This document shows, piece after piece, positions 15,211 through 20,573 of a DNA stretch of 20,573 nt. Below the pieces are notes generated by a model, which was not told where the DNA came from, made no database searches, and saw only the letters and a list, made by a program, of their open reading frames with translations. The DNA comes from Hydrogenovibrio sp. UBA654. GTDB taxonomy: Bacteria > Pseudomonadota > Gammaproteobacteria > Thiomicrospirales > Thiomicrospiraceae. The DNA lies in the NCBI GenBank assembly GCA_002299585.1, contig DBOE01000048.1:1550-22122 (forward strand). The letters are read 5' to 3'. The first letter of the stretch is position 1; every line of letters begins with the position of its first letter. A program made the position numbers and the translations under genes.

Positions 15211-15252
15211 TTAATCCCGAGTCCCTATTTATAAACAGGAATTCGGGTTAAT
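15211..15252. repeat. Long imperfect hairpin between prmB and aroC
   Basis: TTAATCCCGA (15211-15220) pairs with TCGGGTTAA (15243-15251) with one bulged base. The interior CCTATTTATAAACAGG is itself nearly palindromic, so the element can fold as one stem of about 40 bases. It occupies the 115-base gap between the prmB stop and the aroC start on the minus strand. No T-run follows on either strand, so it is not a classical terminator; an attenuator, processing site or dispersed palindrome is possible. Confidence 0.6.
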
Positions 15253-15257
15253 ACTAG

Positions 15258-16190
15258 CTAGCCATACTTATTTTTATCTAGAAGCTGTTGATAAACTTCT
15301 AATTCAGATTTTTGAATAGCAAACACCCCTTCACCACCATTTTCAAACTCAAACCAAAATAAAGGCAACTCAGCATAAACTTGTTCTAAATAATATTTTG
15401 ACTCCCCCACTTCAACAATCAAGGTACCATTTTCAGTTAAATACTCAGCGGCTTCTGCCAAAATAATTCTAACCAAGTCTAAACCGTCATTACCAGCTTC
15501 CAGAGCCATTTCAGGCTCTTGTTTAAATTCTTCAGGCAAGGCATCCATTTCAATTTTATCTACATAGGGGGGGTTGGAGACAATTAAATTGTATTTTTTA
15601 CCAGTTAAATTGCTAAATAAATCTGATTTTATTACCTTAGCAACCCCTTCTAAACCAAATTTATTGATATTTTGTTGTGCAACTTTTAATGCATCTGATG
15701 ATAAATCAACCAAATCAACCTGTGCATTTGGGCAGACCTGTAAACTAGCTATCCCAATACAGCCAGAGCCAGCACACATATCTAAAATATATTTAATTTC
15801 TATAGGCTCTACCCAAGGTCGATACTGGTCTTCAATTAATTGTGCAATCGGTGAACGAGGCACTAGGGTATTTTCATTAACTATAAATTTTAAACCCGCA
15901 AACCATGCTTCACCAGTTAGGTAAGCGGCAGGTTTTCTGCTTTCTATACGACGACGAAATAGCTCAATAATTGCTTGTTTTTCTAATAAGGATAAACGAG
16001 AAGAAAATAAATATTCTGGCGATTGATAAGATAATTTTAATACAAAAAATATTAAATTTTTAGCCTCATCAACGGCATTATCTGTACCATGACCAAAAAA
16101 TAAATTATTCTTTTGGAACATGGTTGCTCCCCAGCGAATAAAGTCCGTTATGCTTTCTAACCCTTCATGTTCATAATTTGTATCGGTCAT
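15258..16190 (-). CDS. prmB: Ribosomal protein uL3 N5-glutamine methyltransferase
   Basis: PrmB methylates a glutamine of ribosomal protein L3 with S-adenosylmethionine. The C-terminal Rossmann domain has DMCAGSGCIGIA (137-148) for SAM and the substrate-glutamine motif NPPY at 206-209. The preceding LVPRSPIAQLI (109-119) is the PrmB-type signature that separates it from PrmC/HemK, and GGEGVFAI closes the fold. At 310 residues it is the same length as E. coli PrmB. The ATG lies seven bases after the mogA stop; no strong ribosome-binding site is seen, so it may be coupled to mogA. A seven-G tract on the plus strand (15567-15573) encodes the two prolines of NPPY. The upstream edge touches a palindromic repeat remnant. 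Confidence 0.94.
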   Translation of the reverse strand: MTDTNYEHEGLESITDFIRWGATMFQKNNLFFGHGTDNAVDEAKNLIFFVLKLSYQSPEYLFSSRLSLLEKQAIIELFRRRIESRKPAAYLTGEAWFAGLKFIVNENTLVPRSPIAQLIEDQYRPWVEPIEIKYILDMCAGSGCIGIASLQVCPNAQVDLVDLSSDALKVAQQNINKFGLEGVAKVIKSDLFSNLTGKKYNLIVSNPPYVDKIEMDALPEEFKQEPEMALEAGNDGLDLVRIILAEAAEYLTENGTLIVEVGESKYYLEQVYAELPLFWFEFENGGEGVFAIQKSELEVYQQLLDKNKYG

Positions 16191-16193
16191 TTT

Positions 16194-16227
16194 TTAATCA
16201 CATTTTTCTTAAGGAGCCTCTGATTAA
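16194..16227. repeat. Decayed copy of the palindromic repeat, covering the mogA stop (copy 2)
   Basis: On the minus strand the first 13 bases, TTAATCAGAGGCT, equal the same strand of copy 1 (12833-12867). The far end, TGATTAA, also matches at nearly the same spacing (34 against 35 bases). The second arm has lost its inner GAGG complement, so the palindrome is broken. The element spans the last nine mogA codons and its stop, and ends six bases before the prmB start codon region. Confidence 0.55.
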
Positions 16228-16758
16228 GGCATGTTTAGGGCGAAAAGCTTCGATAAACTCTGGGGCAGTTTCTAAATAAGCACCTTCAATTAAATCTATA
16301 CAGTAAGGAACAGCAGGGAATACTGCATTAAGACATTCGCTTATTGCTGAAGGTTTACCTGGTAGATTAATAATCAAACAATTAGCTCTTGTACCTGCAA
16401 TTTGCCTTGATAAAATAGCTGTTGGCACATACTTTAAGGATACTGAACGCATTTGTTCAGCAAAACCATCTAAGATTTTATCACAAACATTAGCGGTAGC
16501 TTCAGGGGTTACATCTCGCCTAGCAGGCCCGGTGCCACCTGTTGTTAAAATCAAACTACAACCTTGCATATCTGCCATGTTTTTAATAGTTTTTTCTATT
16601 AGCTTTTGTTCATCCGCAACAATTTCACTAATCCCTTGCCAGTTAGTGGTTACTACTCTAGCTATCCAGTCTCGCATAGCAGGGCCACCTAAATCTTCAT
16701 ACTCACCACTGCTGGCTCTATCTGATACGGTTATAAAACCTATTTTTGCTTCTTCCAC
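16198..16758 (-). CDS. mogA: Molybdopterin adenylyltransferase
   Basis: MogA adenylates molybdopterin in preparation for molybdenum insertion during molybdenum cofactor synthesis. The sequence opens with KIGFITVSDRASSGEYEDLGGPAM. The nucleotide/MPT-binding TTGGTGPARRDVTPEAT begins at residue 72, and LPTAILSR-type (VPTAILSRQ) and INLPGKPSAISECL segments follow. This agrees with E. coli MogA more than MoaB. The start is a GTG (16758) with only a weak TAGG upstream. The family domain ends near AFRPK (about 175); the last residues, LIRGSLRKM, are encoded by what looks like a decayed palindromic repeat (16194-16227). It lies 29 bases after the imelysin gene and 7 before prmB on the same strand. 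Its presence implies at least one molybdoenzyme elsewhere in the genome. Confidence 0.93.
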   Translation of the reverse strand: MEEAKIGFITVSDRASSGEYEDLGGPAMRDWIARVVTTNWQGISEIVADEQKLIEKTIKNMADMQGCSLILTTGGTGPARRDVTPEATANVCDKILDGFAEQMRSVSLKYVPTAILSRQIAGTRANCLIINLPGKPSAISECLNAVFPAVPYCIDLIEGAYLETAPEFIEAFRPKHALIRGSLRKM

Positions 16759-16787
16759 TTTAATATTTACCTACTAATTTATAGGGG

Positions 16788-17849
16788 TTAATCACCATCT
16801 GAAAAATTAAGCCCTAAGTTGACATCTAATGCTCTAGCAATATCTCGTTTAAAATTACCATCCAACAGTCCCATTGTTGAATTATAAGTTGCTGAATCTT
16901 CATCAAGAATAGCTTGTTTTATAGTTGCAATATTAGCTTTAACTGCATGAGTACTGCCATTAATTTCCATAACCGAAAAAAAGCTATCACTACCAGGGCT
17001 ACCATTTAATAGCTTTTCTAACGCATCAATATTAGCTTGAGCATTTTGATAGCTTATATTAGCAATAAGCCCTGTTTTAGTAATAACACTCCTATGTTTA
17101 ATATAATCTAGGTGTACTTGTATTGTTTTTAATAGCTTAATTAATGAACTACTACCATCAGGCACAACAGCTGATAAATATATTTCTTTGAATGGCTTAC
17201 CAATAGAATTACCACGAATATCTTTATGATCAACATTCCAACCATCATCAATATATTGGGCATCTGCTTTAATAATACCAGTAATGCCTTGTAGCAAATA
17301 ACACTTACCGGCATTATTATAGTCTGTAAGTATGAGGGCATTATCCTGGCTGTGTGTTGAATCTGCAGTTTCAAATAATAAAAGCTCTAGCATATGTAGG
17401 CCTTTTTTCTTTAGTTCTAAATCAGAAAAAGTAATGCCTGTGGTGGTAGTTAAGTTAGCTTGTATATAGGCTCTTGCGGTTGGTGTATCTTCACTATAAT
17501 TCAAATTAAATTTATTGATTGACCAAGCTTTAGCAGAAAATAGACTATCATTAGCTGGTCCAAAATTAAACAGTTCTATGGCGTACCATTTCTTAGAAAG
17601 ATCTTTAAAAGCATCTTGAGCTGCCGATAAGTTTGCTGGATTTTTTGTGGTACAAAAATGATTAGTTTTAGTTTCTAAATTTGTTGTCGAGGTTAAAAAA
17701 TTAGCAACATCAGGTAAAATTTGATCATTCACTAAAGATTTTTGAGCGTTTTTTATGCCTATTTCTATCGACTTTTTATTACTTGAATCTCTCTTTTCAG
17801 TGCATGAAATTAGCAATGTAGTTAAGGTTAAAATTAATATAATTTTCAT
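16788..17849 (-). CDS. Imelysin-family lipoprotein (iron-uptake associated)
   Basis: This is a predicted lipoprotein: a short hydrophobic signal ends in LLISC, with C16 the lipidated residue. The mature part is mostly helical and carries the imelysin signature GxHxxE at residues 150-155 (GLHMLE), with H152 and E155 the putative metal ligands. WYAIELFNFGPA (88-99) and IGKPFKEIY are further family landmarks. Imelysin proteins are periplasmic or surface proteins often under iron control, and this variant characteristically travels with a di-haem oxidoreductase and a DUF1513 protein, exactly as here. The ATG has AGATGG six bases upstream and lies 20 bases after DUF1513. Despite the 'peptidase M75' name, I see no protease site. 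No obvious Fur box lies within the cluster; the promoter is probably beyond the right edge. Confidence 0.88.
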   Translation of the reverse strand: MKIILILTLTTLLISCTEKRDSSNKKSIEIGIKNAQKSLVNDQILPDVANFLTSTTNLETKTNHFCTTKNPANLSAAQDAFKDLSKKWYAIELFNFGPANDSLFSAKAWSINKFNLNYSEDTPTARAYIQANLTTTTGITFSDLELKKKGLHMLELLLFETADSTHSQDNALILTDYNNAGKCYLLQGITGIIKADAQYIDDGWNVDHKDIRGNSIGKPFKEIYLSAVVPDGSSSLIKLLKTIQVHLDYIKHRSVITKTGLIANISYQNAQANIDALEKLLNGSPGSDSFFSVMEINGSTHAVKANIATIKQAILDEDSATYNSTMGLLDGNFKRDIARALDVNLGLNFSDGD

Positions 17850-17869
17850 ATTTTACCATCTTTTAATAT

Positions 17870-19000
17870 TTAAATAGCCACATTTAGCATATGATTATCC
17901 CAAGGAAAACTGGCATTAACAACTCGTCGTTTTTTATTTTCTTTTAGGCTAAAGCCATCTAGTTCTCTTATCTGCCCAAATGAATTACTTAACATAAAAT
18001 TATTTTTGCTATTTACTGCAATACCGCAGACATCATATAACTGGTGATAACCAACAAACTCACAATTATCTATATTCCAAAAGCCTACTAAATTGCCTCT
18101 TGGGCTAGTAAACCCTGCTAGGCGAGATTTTTCATTAATAACTACACTTCCCATATAATCATTCATACCTCTAATTAACCGTGCTGGTTTATCAAGCAGT
18201 TGAATATCTTTATTTGGTTTTTGGATTGCACCTAAAGCAACAATATTTTCGCTTTTCATTGCTGATCTTTGTACTTGCATGGCAATGGCTACAGTACCAT
18301 CTTTCGCTATATCTAAATGTCTTATACTGGCTTTGGGTTCAGGCACTCTAAATTCAGCAATTTTTTTACCGGTAAAAGTATCTATGTAGGTTAGGTTGGA
18401 AATCATTTCAGGCAAGTTTAGTTTTTTTCGTCCTGTTTCAGGGCGGGTTAAAATGCCGCCATTAGCCACCACTAGGGTTTTGCCATCAGGCATGATAGTC
18501 ATATCGTGAGGGCCGATGCCACTGGTTGCAAACTCCCCTAGATACTGATAGTTAATGGCATCTCTAATCCCTATTTTACCCTCACCAGTTGTAGAATTAC
18601 CTTCGGTGGTAAATAGAGTTTTACCATCATTACTAAAACAGCCATGTCCATAAAAAAATCTATTTTTAGCTATTTTAAAACTAGTTATTTGCCTATTTTG
18701 TAAAATATCGGTAACTATTGCCATATTACCAGGTCGTCGTCCATACATAATTACATGGTTGGGGTGTAATGGATGTTGTGAAACACCGTGTCCTCTAAAA
18801 GCAGAAGTTTGTTTAGCTATTTTTTGTTGTTTAGCAGACATAAAGCCAAAACCAAAACCAGTTTTTTTATTACCCATGGCAGAAACCAAAAACTCTTGAT
18901 CTACAAAGTCATTATCAATCGGCAAATCCATTTTAGCAATCACCTCAATTGGCAAGCCAATTACTAACAATGAACTAATAAAACTTCTTCTAGTAATCAT
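17870..19000 (-). CDS. DUF1513 beta-propeller protein with Tat-type signal
   Basis: This is a predicted periplasmic beta-propeller of the DUF1513 family. The N-terminus, MITRRSFISSLLVIGLP, has a twin-arginine motif (R4-R5-S-F-I) before a modest hydrophobic stretch, so export by the Tat route is likely. The body contains repeated propeller blades with family landmarks: FRGHGVSQHPLHPNHVIMYGRRPG, NRFFYGHGCFSNDGKTLFTTE, GIGPHDMTIMPDGKTLVVANGG and SIRHLDIAKDGTVAIAMQVQ. The conserved His-rich loops (GHG, HPLHP, GPHD) could bind metal, but this is inference. At 376 residues it is of typical length. It sits 14 bases after the di-haem oxidoreductase and 20 before the imelysin gene, in one transcription unit. 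The biochemical role is unknown; the setting points to iron acquisition. Confidence 0.88.
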   Translation of the reverse strand: MITRRSFISSLLVIGLPIEVIAKMDLPIDNDFVDQEFLVSAMGNKKTGFGFGFMSAKQQKIAKQTSAFRGHGVSQHPLHPNHVIMYGRRPGNMAIVTDILQNRQITSFKIAKNRFFYGHGCFSNDGKTLFTTEGNSTTGEGKIGIRDAINYQYLGEFATSGIGPHDMTIMPDGKTLVVANGGILTRPETGRKKLNLPEMISNLTYIDTFTGKKIAEFRVPEPKASIRHLDIAKDGTVAIAMQVQRSAMKSENIVALGAIQKPNKDIQLLDKPARLIRGMNDYMGSVVINEKSRLAGFTSPRGNLVGFWNIDNCEFVGYHQLYDVCGIAVNSKNNFMLSNSFGQIRELDGFSLKENKKRRVVNASFPWDNHMLNVAI

Positions 19001-19014
19001 TCTTAAAACCTATT

Positions 19015-20538
19015 TTATAAAGAATTAACAAACTCAATTAACTCTGTTCTATGTTTTTTGTTTAGCTTAGTAAAGCGTTGTTTTGTCTGCTCAGCTTCTC
19101 CACCATGCCAAATTATTGCTTCTTCTACATTCCTAGCTCTACCGTCATGTAAAAAGTTTTGCCCGCCATTTACTTTTTTGCTTAGTCCTATACCCCACAA
19201 TGCGGGGGTTTTCCATTCTGAACCAGTTGCTAAATAATCTGGTCGTCCATCAGCTAAACCCTCGCCCATATCGTGTAATAATAAATCTGTATAGGGCCAA
19301 ATTGTTTGGTTAGCTAGGTGAGGGAAATCCTTATCATCACCAGTAGTAAAACTTGGGTTATGGCAACTTGCACAACCAGTTTCATAAAACAGGCTTCTGC
19401 CAGCTAGTACCGAAGTTTTTTCGGCATTTCTTCGTTTTGGTACTGCTAGGTTTTTAATAAAATCAACAACCAAAGATAATTGTCTTTTACTGATTTCAGT
19501 GCCTTCTTTATCATTACCTGTTATTTCATTGTTACATTTTAGTTGATTTTCGGTACAAGACTGTGAAGAAAAGATGGGGTTACTAAGCCCCATATCGCTA
19601 TGAAAAGCCCCTGCGGTTTGTAAACGCACACTGGCTTTATTGGCTTTTAAACCAAAACGACCGGCAACAGGTTTTTTAGCTTCAAAATCCCAGGCAATAT
19701 TAGTACGACCAGAGATGCCATCGCCATTTATATCTTGTTCATCGGCTAGTTTATCTATGTCTGCTTGCTTAATGGTTTCTAATAAACCAACCCCATGAAT
19801 AGGTGGGGCATTGCGTAATCCCATCATAGTTTCTGGGTGCATTTTTCCATAGCCTAGCTTGGTTAATTTTATATTTGTTTCACGCAATTGAATTTTAGTG
19901 CCATCAGCATAACTAAAGTTTTTATATACCCAATTTGGGAAAATATAGGCCTCTGGGGCAACCGAATGTTTTAGACCTTTTAAATGCCGAAACATATGTG
20001 CTAATGAGGTGGATTGGCTTTGTAGCTGATCGCCATAGGTTGGTTCTGCAATAACGCCATGAATAGTATCAACGCCTGGGATACTTAAGCGTAAGAAAGC
20101 GGTATCTAACCTTGTATCACCTTTAACTGGCATAATGCTTCTGCCGCCATTTACATGGCATGTTAAACAGGTTCGGGCGTTAAATAACGGCCCTAACCCA
20201 TCTCTGGCAAAGGTAATGGTTGGGGCTTTAATCCATGGTTGGTGGGCAAGAGCTTTACCTGCATTAAACATGGGCAGGTCTGCTTTGTTTAGATTACTAG
20301 CAGGTTTCATAAAAGAGGGGAAGGGGGTAAAACTAACTGAGCCATCACCACCCGGTTTATTTTCAGAATCTAGAACAGCTGGCGTATTATCAGCAAAATA
20401 AACCACAGATTTTATAGCAAAATAAACCATGAACAGCAGAATAAACAACAAAAACATCGGCCGTTTTATTTTTATAAGGAATTTAATAACAGAAGGGTTT
20501 GTGATTTTCCAATTTGCTAGGCTAAGCTGGTTTTGCAT
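19015..20538 (-). CDS. Di-haem oxidoreductase (DUF1111, 'thiol oxidoreductase')
   Basis: This is a MauG/CcpA-like c-type di-haem protein. Two haem-binding CxxCH motifs are present: CLTCH at 124-128 and CASCH at 389-393. The conserved GLGPLFNARTC precedes the first, and a calcium-loop-like DINGDGISGRTN lies at 269-280. The C-terminal GRPDYLATGSEWKTPALWGIGLS and FLHDGRARNVEEAIIWHGGEA are well-known family signatures. The N-terminus is unusual: about 27 mainly polar and basic residues precede one hydrophobic helix (28-47) with no clear cleavage site, so the protein may stay anchored in the inner membrane facing the periplasm. The ATG has GAG-TGAT just upstream. It is the first gene of the cluster inside the window; further genes may lie beyond the right edge, only 35 bases away. 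Haem attachment requires the cytochrome c maturation system. Confidence 0.9.
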   Translation of the reverse strand: MQNQLSLANWKITNPSVIKFLIKIKRPMFLLFILLFMVYFAIKSVVYFADNTPAVLDSENKPGGDGSVSFTPFPSFMKPASNLNKADLPMFNAGKALAHQPWIKAPTITFARDGLGPLFNARTCLTCHVNGGRSIMPVKGDTRLDTAFLRLSIPGVDTIHGVIAEPTYGDQLQSQSTSLAHMFRHLKGLKHSVAPEAYIFPNWVYKNFSYADGTKIQLRETNIKLTKLGYGKMHPETMMGLRNAPPIHGVGLLETIKQADIDKLADEQDINGDGISGRTNIAWDFEAKKPVAGRFGLKANKASVRLQTAGAFHSDMGLSNPIFSSQSCTENQLKCNNEITGNDKEGTEISKRQLSLVVDFIKNLAVPKRRNAEKTSVLAGRSLFYETGCASCHNPSFTTGDDKDFPHLANQTIWPYTDLLLHDMGEGLADGRPDYLATGSEWKTPALWGIGLSKKVNGGQNFLHDGRARNVEEAIIWHGGEAEQTKQRFTKLNKKHRTELIEFVNSL

Positions 20539-20553
20539 ATATCACTCATAAAA

Positions 20554-20573
20554 ACATAAATAAACATAAATAA
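20554..20573. repeat. Two tandem copies of a 10-base unit at the right edge
   Basis: ACATAAATAA occurs twice in a row (20554-20563, 20564-20573) just upstream of the di-haem oxidoreductase gene. The window ends here, so the array may be longer. It is AT-rich low-complexity sequence and does not match a Fur box. Confidence 0.5.

Noticed and set aside
20539..20573. Fur-box search upstream of the iron cluster
   Set aside because: The 35 bases present contain only ACATAAATAA repeats; the promoter region lies outside the window.
1..20573. CRISPR arrays, tRNA or rRNA genes, insertion sequences and prophage genes
   Set aside because: No repeat-spacer pattern, cloverleaf, transposase or phage protein was seen; the window is almost fully filled by the listed genes.

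Overview
The window is a densely packed stretch of AT-rich bacterial chromosome (roughly one third G+C by eye). It looks like a gammaproteobacterium. The AspRS begins and reads very like the Pseudomonas enzyme, the pseudouridine synthase is of the RluB type, and the prmB-aroC-MFS order resembles the Pseudomonas arrangement as I remember it. Low G+C, a SulP transporter and a haem/imelysin iron cluster would fit a marine or sulfur-oxidising lineage, but I cannot name the genus. I saw no tRNA, rRNA, CRISPR array, insertion sequence or phage gene.

Layout. At the left edge a RIO-type kinase gene (minus strand) diverges from a plus-strand run: yciO, an M50 membrane protease, rluB, a DUF445 membrane protein, arfB and a vitamin-K-carboxylase-like HTTM membrane protein (952-5609). 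Most of these genes touch or overlap. A minus-strand block converges on it: DUF502 membrane protein, aspS, nadA and a DCC-type thiol oxidoreductase (9666 to 5625). Upstream of that block lies a PKD-repeat lipoprotein. Next comes a SulP anion transporter flanked by two very small single-span membrane protein genes. From the right edge a long minus-strand series runs from a di-haem oxidoreductase, a DUF1513 propeller protein and an imelysin lipoprotein (a probable periplasmic iron-acquisition set) through mogA, prmB, aroC and an MFS transporter.

How they fit. Much of the content is housekeeping: translation (aspS, rluB, arfB, prmB), NAD (nadA), aromatics (aroC) and molybdenum cofactor (mogA). 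The accessory parts are the iron cluster, the SulP locus and the HTTM/DCC pair. No single new system stands out. The points worth a second look are: an in-frame amber codon that appears to cut a basic tail off RluB, with the open frame continuing to an ATGA junction with the next gene; a palindromic repeat whose decayed second copy seems to encode the last residues of MogA; two small membrane proteins bracketing SulP; and long G tracts inside aroC and aspS.
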